From positions 13,406,430 through 13,470,429 of the forward strand of contig CM034549.1 in assembly GCA_020055645.1 (NCBI GenBank): DNA of 64,000 nucleotides. Direction: 5' to 3'. Positions within the stretch are counted from its first letter, which is position 1. Every line of letters begins with the position of its first letter. The stretch comes from Tomocerus qinae. Lineage: Eukaryota > Arthropoda > Collembola > Entomobryomorpha > Tomoceridae. Made by a program: the position numbers and the translations under genes. Shown in pieces: positions 51,404-61,562 of the stretch. The notes beneath the pieces are model-generated. The model ran no database searches. It was not told where the DNA came from and saw only the letters and a list, made by a program, of their open reading frames with translations.

Positions 51404-51745
51404 TAATTTACTGAAAAGGAATGGCATATAAAATCAATCTATTGGGGTTTCGGAACAATCAGGCCACCCCTCGGGGGTTGACATTTAAAATACGTTGTGA
51501 CGTCATTGGTGAGCTCGCATACCACTTTTCATTTTCCATAGAGATCTGCACTTGGGTTGCTTTTTACAACCGAGGAGCTTTAACTGGTGTGGTATCCCTT
51601 GGTTTCGCTTCTGCCTTATCAGGAGGGTACAGGTAGTCATTTTGCGTGAACATCTATAGGGGACGTTTTTCTACCATTATCCGATTGATTGTTGCCAATG
51701 ACAACTGGTAGTATTTGTCCCTTATAGATATTCACTGGAGCAGAG
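51404..51745. repeat. MITE fragments upstream of the P element
   Basis: 51404-51560 is similar, in opposite orientation, to 56342-56570 inside the MITE at 56123-56592 (shared features: gaaaaggaatggca, attgggg.ttcggaacaa, tgacgtcattgg.gag, accacttttcattttcca). It is followed by an imperfect hairpin with arms at about 51647-51680 and 51697-51735 (GTGAACATCTATAGGGGAC and its complement). Together with the palindromes at 50836-51270 this shows a repeat-rich 1.3-kb gap between the CatSper-like gene and the P element. Confidence 0.55.
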
Positions 51746-52382
51746 CCCTGAGATTTATTGGTAGGCCATATGTGAAACCCTAATATACGTTTTTATCATT
51801 TTTGAATTTGTTTTATGCAAAATAAATATTGAAAATAGCATGAAGAACATTATGCAGTTGCCAGGGATAATAGAGGTCGTTGCCAAGACACTTGCCAATA
51901 ATTTCTTTTTTCTGAAAACCTTTTATTATTAGTTTATGGAAATTCTGGCTGTTAAGGTGGCTGTTACTCTTTTATTTCGAAATTCGAAATTTTGAAATAT
52001 TTCAAAATTCAAATAAAAATATGCTTCTAACGGTAGCCGAAATCCATAGCCCTACTAACCGAAAAACTAACTGGAGATAACCACACAATCGCAGTATTCG
52101 ACGCTGGGCAGCATAATAGTGCAATACTTCAAAATGACAAAATGGAAAGTTCCCAAGGAAGTTCCTAATTTTGAATCAACCTGCGGCATTCCCAGGCACT
52201 TTCGATTTTTTGTGTTGCTTAGATATTTGTGACGTCACACGGCGACAAAATGACCATAACTCTTGCTTATTCTGACTTATGTTCCCGAAAATGGTTATGA
52301 TTTGACATTGAAAATCAGTGGTAGAAAAGATTTTCCAAATTATAAACTAGGGGCAAGAGTGTCAAACAGAACGAAAAGCATC

Positions 52383-55300
52383 ATGCCATCAGTATGTGCT
52401 GTTGATGGCTGCAAAAATACCAGCAGAGAACAAAATACTACAATATTCCATAGGTTCCCGACCAAAAGTAAAACAATAACTAAAGCATGGAGTAAAATAT
52501 GTAAGCCAAAACTCAATTACAAAACTGCTAGAGTATGCTCTGTGCATTTTGAAACCAAAGACTACGAACATGATATGGAGCATGAATTGCTGGGACTTCC
52601 GCCCCGTAAGAGGCTAAAAACGGATGCAATTCCAAAAAAATGCGACCCAGAGACAAGTCAAATACTATTGCCAATCATAACAAAACGAGATGAAAGAGCT
52701 AACACTAGAACACGCAAAAGAACTGTAGCTGAAGCAATGATGGACGATAACAATTGTTGCAATGAATCAATGATGGACAATTTACAAGGTTTGCTTTTGC
52801 CAAAAATTGTCTTATTCAACATTTTAGCTCTTCAACTTCCAACTTATATTGTTTCAAACCGTCCGTAACTTCAATTTTAGAACCTGAAGATGAATCACTG
52901 TTAGAAGATTCTTTGACCATCGATCAAAAAATCTGCGGTATGATTATATTTGATTCCAAGACCTAAGGTTTGAGTAATTATTAGAAATATAATCAATAAT
53001 GTGTGTGTGTGTGTGTTAGTGGGAGAGTGAGTTCAATACTATTGAGTAGCAAAGACACACTACCGCTCAAGCCGCGAGGACTTACTTGCAGTTGCTCCCT
53101 GAACAGCTTTACTGTTCGGAGAAGCCACTCATTCGTCCTGCAGACATACAAAATGAAAGCAGAGACGACAAGGGCAACCCCGGTAACTCATCCACGTGAA
53201 CGAGAAACTTACTCAGGTGCTTGAATCTCAACTCGCTCAAAGCTGGGCATTCAGCCACATGGTGGACCGACGTCTCGACGCTTATTGCACACAATGGGCA
53301 GAGCGGAGACGAATGATTCCCCAATAGATTCTGATGCTTGGCCAAGGAGGAGAAACCAGTAATTAAATGAGTGAAGACCCTGAGCGTTCTTCTACTCAAA
53401 CTTGTGAAATATATGCTTTTGATGTGTGAGGGTGAAGGCAAGAATAATTTTGTATTTTTACAATCCGTACGTTTTTTCCAATTTATCAATAATGTGACTC
53501 ATTATTAGAATTGGAAAACGAAATTGAATACTTAAGAAAGTACACGGAGTGGCAGAAATCAACTATTCTGAAAAGTCAATGTCAAATAAGGAAATTAAAT
53601 ACTTCGTTGTCCAAATCAAAACTTCTAGTGACTACCCAGAGAAAAACAATAAAAAGGCTTACTGATTTGAAGAAAACCAGCTTGATTGGAAAAGTATTTT
53701 CACAAACCCAGCAGAAGAAGCTACTGTCGCAATCGCGAGTACAATGGACACAGCAGGACATCGTTAAAGCTCTTACTGTTAGAAGCGTAAGTCTAAAGGC
53801 TTATGAAACGGCAAGAGAAAAGTGGGGATTACCACTTCCATGTACACGTACACTTCGTAATTGGGTTCACCGCTTTACATGTTCACCTGGGATTCAAACT
53901 GATGTATTACAGATACTTAAAGAAAAGGCAACTAATTTATCTGTATTGAGTAAATTATGTGTACTTTCTTACGATGAAATGAGTGTTTGTGCAACTGTCG
54001 TTCACGACATAACCTCTGATTCTATATACTCCAACTCCAAGGTTCAAGTGTCGATGGTTAGGGGACTCTGTGAAAAGTGGAAGCAACCAGTTTATTTTGA
54101 TTTTGACAAATCTATGACCGAGACTTTGCTCAAAGAAATCATTACAAAAATCTATCAAGCAGGCCTCATTGTAGTGGCTGTTGTTTGCGACTTAGGAGGT
54201 GAAAATAGGTCTGTATTAAATTCCTTAGGAATAAATGAAGAAGTTGTCAGTTTCAAACATCCATGTGACATAAATCTAGAAGTATTTGTTTTCCCTGATG
54301 GACCACATTTGCTTAAGTTATTAAGAAATCATGTTGTGGATGATGGAGTTTACTTTGAAGACGGAACCATCATAAATAAGGAATTCTTGGAAGAATTGTT
54401 ACTAAAAGATTCATCGGAGCTCAATCTATGTCCAAAGATAGATATTAACCATCTGTACGTCAAAGGTGCCGAACGAATGAACGTTAGATTTGCCGCACGA
54501 TTTTTCTCCCGTCATATGTTTGCTTTGAGTTCAAGACACTACCCTAACGTTCCAACAGCCGGTAAACTTTTTTTGACGGTCAATGATGGATTTGATGTCA
54601 TGAATTCTCGAACGCGAACTGATACAAAAAACCCTTTAAAGTCCGGGTATGACTTTGAAAATGTTGACCAAGACAAAGCATTAAGTGATTTGGAGTTGTT
54701 AGTTAAGTCAATGAAATTCATGAAAGAGTGTTCAAAAAAAACTGTCGGTCCACCAAACCTTTCTGATATTACTAAAAAGCCATTACCTTGTCAAAAGGGT
54801 TATCTGATTGCAATCAAAGCTCTAAAGAAAATGGGTGCTTATCTACGAGAAAAATATGACGTTAAATACATCTTGACTAGCCGTATTAATCAAGACTGTC
54901 TGGAAAGCTTTTTCTCCAGGATTAGAGCTTTTGGAGGTGGAAACAACCCATGCCCCACTCCTCCAGAATTCAGATATCGAATGAGGCTTATTTTACTAGG
55001 ATCGGAAATTCGAGCGCCAAAGGGTACAAATACCGAATATGACGATGGTATTAGTTATGTAAGTGCATCCCTTATATCAAAGAACAAATTACCCGTCCAA
55101 GCACAGTCTTCTGGGGCAGTACAAACGACAATCGTTTCTGATACTGAGCAGCGGATTCTTAGTAATCCTAAAGAGGCTGGATCACTTACGACTTCATTAG
55201 ACGACACAACAAAAGAGTCTTTAAGATATTTAGCTGGCTACATAGCCTGGAGACTGAAAAGAAAAAACTTGGGAATTTATGGATTACCAACTAGCAAAGT

Positions 55301-55625
55301 TCCTTTCAGCAACGAAGAAAGTACGGATAACTGGATTCATTCATTATCACGGGGTGGCTTGCTTGTTCCCAACGATTATATATTAAACAATGTGAAAAAA
55401 TCAGAAAATTTATTTGAATCGATGTATATAAAGTACAGTCGATGCAATAGTATTAGTGTCCATATGCTAAACGGAATTCTGAATGAAGATTCCACTCTTG
55501 ACCCAATCATAGTCAAAGAATTCATTGCCATTCGGCTTAGAATTAGGGTAAGACAGCTTAACAGAAATAGAGTTAAGAAAATCAACGCAAATAAGAATAA
55601 GCAGTTTCTTAAAAGTCGTAAGTAG
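52383..55625 (+). CDS. P-element / THAP9-like transposase, 3 exons, 859 aa
   Basis: Cut-and-paste transposase. Exons: 52383-52788, 52881-52937 and 53509-55625, joined in phase 1 at both introns (ENEIEYL follows a split Glu codon). Residues 1-90 are a THAP zinc-binding DNA-binding domain with the C2CH pattern Cys5, Cys10, Cys52, His55, the Pro26 and Trp36 landmarks and a basic end (PPRKRLKTD). Residues 155-215 are a Leu/Lys-rich coiled coil (ENEIEYLRKYTEWQKSTILK) for dimerisation. The RNase H-like core has Asp310 (LSYDEMSV), Asp382 (VVCDLGGENR) and Glu620 (NQDCLESFFSRIRAFGG), separated by the insertion domain that binds GTP in P transposase. A conserved LAGYIAWRLKRKN segment follows. The start at 52383 is chosen because MPSVCAVDGC begins the THAP fold; upstream codons are unrelated. 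No disabling mutation is visible. ATTAAA at 55685 may serve as the poly(A) signal. Confidence 0.93.
53004..53484 (-). mobile_element. 5'-truncated non-LTR retrotransposon with 12-bp target duplication
   Basis: The minus strand encodes the C-terminal end of a non-LTR polymerase protein (53109-53489): TGFSSLAKHQNLLGNHSSPL, CPLCAISVETSVHHVAECPA, matching the L..H....SP.C..C...ET..H....CP pattern that follows the reverse transcriptase/RNase H-like region in such elements. It ends near ATCAATAATGTG (53485-53496), and the same 12 bases occur at 52992-53003, just beyond a CA/GT tail (53004-53017) that forms its 3' end. It sits in the second intron of the P transposase gene in antisense orientation. 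Removing it leaves a 78-base intron. Confidence 0.85.
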
Positions 55626-56122
55626 ATTACTGTTAAAATCTTTACAGGTAGTAAATATTGCTTTTTGTTTGCCATTAACTGTTGATTAAAGATATAACTT
55701 TAGTTGCAACTTTTCATGTTGGTGGGCATTTAATGACATTATTATTTACATTTTCTGTGTAGTAAAACAATTTTAGTAACATCCACTCCATCAATTTTTA
55801 TCATATACTAGTTGCAGAAACCTGCTCTATACCCATTTAAAAGCCATCTGGGGGAAGGGGATGCATAGGGAAATTGTCGCCGTGTGACGTCACAAATAGC
55901 TAAGCAACAAAAAATTTCAGAATGTGCCTGGAATTCCAAACCTATTTTACTTCTACTAGCCTTGATTTTGAATGGTATGTAGTTATTTAACACAAGGAGC
56001 CAATAGCAACAGCAATCTGCACTGCAAATTCATCCAATGTGCTCAAGAATTTGTTCATGCCATGAACTGGCTACATTTGAATGTAGAGGCACATTTGCAT
56101 TTCCACACATTATTATTTCGAG

Positions 56123-56592
56123 CAGGGTGACTCGAACGTTATAGGGTGAAGACAATAGGATGTTTTGCTCTTTTTCTGCAGCCAGTTTAGATTGGAAAAC
56201 TGGGTGCAGGCCAAGGAGGGATCAGTGGCTGTATCCATGACCACGGGATTTTTCACAGCTAAAAGTCAACTGAATGCACCCAAATCTCAAACTGGCTGCA
56301 GAAAGAGAGCAAAACATTCTACTGTCTTCACCCTATAACAACCCGTGGCAGATCCCCATGGAAAAATGAAAAAATGAAAAGTGGGTGGGAAAGCTCGCCA
56401 ATTGACGTCATTGGCGAGTGTGTATTTAAATTGAGATCCCCAAGCGGGGGGAATTAGGGATCGGCTGTAGTCATGTAAATTTTCCACACATTTTCACTTG
56501 TTCCGAACCCCCAATAAATCGAATAATCTGCCATTCCTTTTCTATAATATTATATTCTATATTCCTTGCCCTATAACGTTCGAGTCACCCTG
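56123..56592. mobile_element. 470-bp MITE (hAT-like) with perfect 24-bp TIRs
   Basis: Starts CAGGGTGACTCGAACGTTAT (56123) and ends with the exact complement at 56592; 24 bases match perfectly. The 8-bp flanks ATTTCGAG are identical (56115-56122 and 56593-56600) and fit the nTnnnnAn target preference of hAT elements, while P elements also make 8-bp duplications. Inside, 56138-56190 and 56289-56339 are a second pair of inverted arms (GTTATAGGGTGAAGAC...), so it looks like a composite of two related units. No coding capacity. Confidence 0.85.
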
Positions 56593-57358
56593 ATTTCGAG
56601 TATTGCACTGCTATCCCTTGGGTGGGACATCAGTAACCATGGGATCGAATTACTACTGACTGTGATAAAGCAATGACACTATGAAAATTATGACACCATC
56701 AGCGTTGGCATAGAGAAAAAGCTCTATGCTCTAGCTCATGTCAAGTTGACATCAGTCCATTGCTTCAATGTCGGATATTCTATGACTTGCACATCCGGTC
56801 AAGCATCAGCTAGCTTACATTTTACACTTTTTCATTAAACTCTCTTTGCCATTTTTGATATTTTGTCCAGAGTTCTAACCAGATTTTCTTGTGTAGTACA
56901 CATTTGAAATGGCAAATTCATTGGCTTTAATTTGGATCGGGTGCATTTTTGATATTGTTCCCCGTTTGCATACATTTTAATTTCAATTTTGAAAGTTTGA
57001 CAAAAAATCGGCCAAAAAGTTCAACCATTGATAATGTTAGATAACCTACTAATATCAAAAAAGCACCCGATCCAAATCCAAGCCAATGCATTTGCCATTC
57101 CAAATCTGTATTACACAAGCAAATCTAGATAGAACTCTGGACAAAATAGCAAAAATGGCAAAAAATTTTAACATGTATTTTGATAGTCAATTGAAATTTC
57201 CAAAACTGAGTCACACGTGCCTTAAGGGCTTCCAGGGCTCTACAATTCATTTTCCTCCTACAATAATAAAGATGTTGACAGTTGACACTCCTAGTTTACA
57301 ACAAAGTTCTATAAAAATATATGTACATTAAGGGTTGCGTGAAGGGTACTTTGTAAGA

Positions 57359-59312
57359 TCATTTGGGTTGCTCGGGGGTGTACTTTGCATCCAAATTCAG
57401 AAAATATTTTCCTTGGGCACTATAATGCCAATAATAAAAAGAGGGATTTGAATCATCATTAGTCTGCTACTCTGGCATAATATTATTGAGCTATTAGTAA
57501 GTATAAAGTACCTACCTAGTAGGGCTGTTTTCTCCAAAAATAATAGTATCTTCTGGTTTACAACCAGATTTCGATGATTTTATTCGCCGGAAGCTTGCAT
57601 ATGACTCCGTTTGACAAGCTGTGATATTTGAATTTCGTATTGAATCTGCCCAATAATTTCCAACTATGTTATGGCTGCAGCTACCTGGTAAAAATGGAAA
57701 ATCTGAATTATAGCCTTAAAACAATGCAATAGAAGAACTTTTTTGGATGGTTCTTTCATTGAAAGACATTCACCAAAAATTCCTTCTGAAATAGTTTCAA
57801 AGAGTAAAGTAATGGGCTTTGGTTCCAAACAACTCGGTTGGCTGACGCCTCCATTTACCTATAGTTAACAATAATATTCAATATCAATACTAATACATAG
57901 AAATTGAGCCTCTTTTCCTGTTTCAACTATTAATTGTCAACTATTACATTTCCATTTATCATTTTCTACAGACTTATAATAATTTTCATTAAGAATAAGA
58001 ATTGTAATGGTTCATCCTTACGTAATAATCAACATGTCCATATTTCCCTTCCAATCCAGCTCTTCTCATACTAGTATGGTATATATCTACATACTGGGCA
58101 TCACTTTTGTCTAATTGTTCATCTAAATCAGGCCACTCCCTGTAGAGTGGTCCAGCTGGGTCCAAGCCTAGACAAATATCCAATTATTCTGGCGTCATAA
58201 ACAGTAATGTATTAAGAAATAAAATGCAAATTTAGCATATAATATTACCCGAAATGCGTCCCACTTTCTGTCCAGTTTGTTCTGAAAGAAGTAGTCCAGT
58301 AGCTCCAGCGAAATGACTACCAAGGCTAATACCAATTATATGAATATCGGACAAACTTTTGATCATTTTTGCATCCCTAAGGAAAAGAATGAGTTTTGCA
58401 GTTTTCTGACTTATTTGTCTTGAGTAGCTGATTCTTCCAAGGATGTATGCAGGCAGAAAATTAGCGATGCCATCGTAGCGTGACCAATATTCCCAGTCGA
58501 CGCAAATAAGATTTGTTTTACTATTCGACTCCTTTTTTAGCAGTAGATACTCTAATAAAATAAATAATTACCTCATTTACGATTCATTATGTGTTCGCAC
58601 AACAGATAATGACAGATTCCTACGCAGTGAATGTAAAAAAATAATTTGAAGCAAGAATATGCTTCTAATGTTCTAATTCTAATTGCAATTGCAATAGAAA
58701 ATTATTTGATTACCTTCTAAAGGTCTTTTTGGAAAAGGCAAATCTTGACAATCTCCATTAAATCCATGAATTAAAATTTTTACCGGATTCTCCACTGAAA
58801 AATTAGAATGTAGTATAGAATCTGGATCATCCAATGATAATTCTTGCGTATCTGTAATGTTCCTGAATAATTGCGAAAATTTTATTAAATTTTTGAATAA
58901 TAGTGTCCTAAGTCCTAACTTGTGGTACAAAATCAATATTATTTTCCACCCACTCTGGATTATGGAAGAGGAAGAATCTTATCTTTTCTGGTTCAGATTT
59001 TTCAACTTGTTTTTCAACTTTTTCTTCTGCTGTGTTTGAAACACTGGTGTGTACTTCCGGGATATCTAAAGCTACACGATCAATTTAATTTTCTTTCCAT
59101 GATTATAAATAAGTACGCTAAACTTAACAAATAGGTACTTATGGTACTTTTATTTTAGTTGATATAATCTATTTAATCTAAACCCATAAAAGAACCAAGC
59201 GAAATAAAATTACGTAGTAGCGCAATAAGAAATTAAACTGATTTTTACCTGCTGAAAGAATGAATAAATAAATCACAGCCCATTTTTGTGCAATATGAAG
59301 TAGAACCAACAT
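57359..59312 (-). CDS. Secreted pancreatic-lipase-family lipase, 8 exons, 362 aa
   Basis: Extracellular alpha/beta-hydrolase acting on acylglycerols or phospholipids. Exons: 59249-59312, 58954-59065, 58714-58862, 58249-58551, 58022-58167, 57774-57858, 57516-57684, 57359-57419; all phases agree. The signal peptide is MLVLLHIAQKWAVIYLFILS. A Glu/Lys-rich linker (AEEKVEKQVEKSEPEK) precedes the fold: RFFLFHNPENITDTQELSLD, VKILIHGFNGDCQD (oxyanion region), CVDWEYWSRYDG, nucleophile Ser184 in HIIGISLGSHFAGATG, Asp212 in GLDPAGPLY and His291 in SCSHNIVGNYWADSI. It ends FGENSP...QGKYFLNLDAKY as in insect lipases. There is no PLAT domain and the lid is modest, as in arthropod lipase/PLA1 members; which substrate cannot be told. 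The exon 2 donor GA|GTGGGT was chosen because it alone keeps frame and gives HNPENITDTQEL. The P element's 3' end is 133 bases beyond the stop. Confidence 0.9.
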
Positions 59313-61562
59313 TACAGATGAACCAAACGTTGCATGTAAGCACGATATTATGTAGCTACTATTTTTAATGTTTAATTACAAAAGTAGACAATAGAACAAG
59401 AGTTTAATATTTAACTACTACACACAATTACATTACTGACCCAGAGGAGGTTTAAAAATTCACTAAAGTAAATGCAGTAGACCAAATTTCAGACATGATG
59501 TTATAAAAGTTCAAAGTGAAACAATACTAGTTAGAGAGGTATCATCCATAAATTTTTAGGCCCTGCCAATGCAAGATGTACGTAGGTATGTAATGAAGTG
59601 ATGAACAATCTTCTTTGTGATTCCAGAAACCATAATTTAATGTAAGCCTTGCTGATAATTTCAGTTGTATGTTTTAATTGCATATCTTTGATTATTACGA
59701 ATCTTATGTGTATCTTATGCATATTAAATGCCAAGATCCATGCAGAACAAGCAAGGAATATATAGAAATGTTTTTCCAGTAGTATTTAGGTACAAAATTG
59801 TTACACTGGTGTGTAGGCAGTATCATTATTTTATTTTAATGTTTAAATTGTCGGTATGGCCAGATTCCAAGGTTAAGAAGATGTAATAAGATGTTTACAT
59901 GCTGTCCAATCTTCTTTTATCAGTTTGCCACATGAGTCTCCATCATCAATGAAGTTAATATTTAATAACTTGTTTGAATACGCCAATAATACAAAAAATG
60001 AGAGGAAGTCTTTAGAGATAAATTAAGTATTTTCATTCTAATTGTATAAATGGGCAAGTCAAACAGGTGAAGATGCCAAAACAGTCCAACACATAGGTAT
60101 ATTTGAGATTGAAACCACTTCCTTTCTATTTCCACAGAAAACTGGAAGCAGAAGGGCATTTTATGTTTCATTGTTGTTTCTAATGCATTAATATTTACAG
60201 AATAGGAGTGTCACTGCTTCCTGCTCTTAATATAATTGAAGAAATGTTGTGGGCATGAGTTAAAGCTTTTATTTGCATAACAATGGTAAAATGTGTCCTT
60301 TTAAATTGCATCTTTAGCTAAATAGCACATCAGTCCTACACTATAATGTAATCCTACTTACGTATCGTTTTTATGCATTCATCATTGTAATTGTGACATT
60401 TTAATGTTCACAGTACAATCTGCAAAAGCACATAAAGCTACTACCGTGTGGTTGTGAGGTACTTGGGAAGAGGATTATTTTTCTTGATTTACCTACAGAT
60501 AAGCCTTCTATTCTTAGATAAGAGAAGAATGCATGTATAAACATTTTTCCCATTGCATTGCTCATACTCATAACACTTTTGCATTCAGTACAACGCAAAT
60601 AATTAACGATGCCTGCAATAAAAGTTACGCTTGTCTGATTGCCATAATAGTATCAGACTTACTTTTATCTTTCAATTACATTAATGCACTCGTTGAATCG
60701 TAGCGTATGTAGCTGTATCCTTTGTGTATGTAGGAGTGTTTACCATTGCTGGTGGAGTCTTGTTTTCATTCAGTAGCGATGAAAAAGTACCTGTATTAAT
60801 AATACTCACCTCTACGTGCTAAAAAAGAATGCAAATATTAAATAAAGTCAAGTGTAGTGAGTTATTCTCACTATTTGTCAAATAATTCATGTCATTTTTC
60901 TTCCCTAATGATATCTTGTGCATTGTGCATAGACAAGTCAACTGTTAATTTCAATAAAAATCTAGCTCAGTTCTAAATCTCACTTTTGTAGCATATAATT
61001 ACTAGCAAACTGATAATGTACATTTTTATCACAATAATTATGATAAATGTAGATAAAAGTGAGCATTTACTTCTCTAAAACAGCTTCTATATGTAATTAA
61101 AGATTAATTAGTCATTCCTACATTATAATACGGTTAGGCTAAGGAAATATGGTGATTTTATGACCTTGACTTATACAAATATAATATGCAGTTAATTATG
61201 TATTTTGTATCAACATAGGAAAATAATGCAATTGTGTGCCAATCTGTGCGAATCAGTACAAATGCATACTTATCTGTAAACTGATCAAGATCGGACGGAA
61301 CTCTAGCGCTTGTTTTACATTTAAGGTTGTGCAAATTATGTAATAAAGTTTTATGTACAGTAATGACTTTTTAATATTCTATCTAGACGTGTATCAAACT
61401 GTGTAAAGTGGTATATATTTACAGTACAAAAATGAATATAATGTGCTCCTTCATTCTCCTAACATACAAACAGTGAAAAAGCTATTTACCCAAAATGGTA
61501 TCGGTCTTGACAAACAATCTTTATATCTTAATCTCGTTGCATTTTTTGTTTTTTTTAACTTA
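59313..61562. other. Intergenic stretch
   Basis: About 2.2 kb of AT-rich DNA between two minus-strand genes. It must contain the promoter of the lipase and the 3' UTR of the sushi-CAP gene, but no TATA box or canonical poly(A) signal is clear enough to call. Open frames are short and motif-free. Confidence 0.5.

Larger units (their letters stand above)
51952..57225 (+). mobile_element. Full-length P-type (THAP) transposon
   Basis: A 5.27-kb element with a complete P-family transposase gene. Ends read TTAAGGTGGCTGTTACTC at the left and, in complement, TTAAGGCACGTGTGAC at the right, so the TIR is short (about 13 bases, imperfect), unlike the 31-bp TIR of Drosophila P. Left subterminal sequence is rich in TTCGAAAT palindromes (51975-52020). 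The right subterminal region forms a roughly 110-bp inverted repeat (about 56835-56945 against 57055-57165). It contains two later insertions: a non-LTR fragment (53004-53484) and a MITE (56123-56592). Excluding them it would be about 4.3 kb. No 8-bp target duplication was found; both ends abut TTAA. The 3' end lies 133 bases from the lipase stop codon. Confidence 0.82.

Noticed and set aside
53109-53489. Minus-strand frame as a host gene
   Set aside because: The cysteine/histidine pattern, the CA tail and the 12-bp target duplication identify it as a retrotransposon end.
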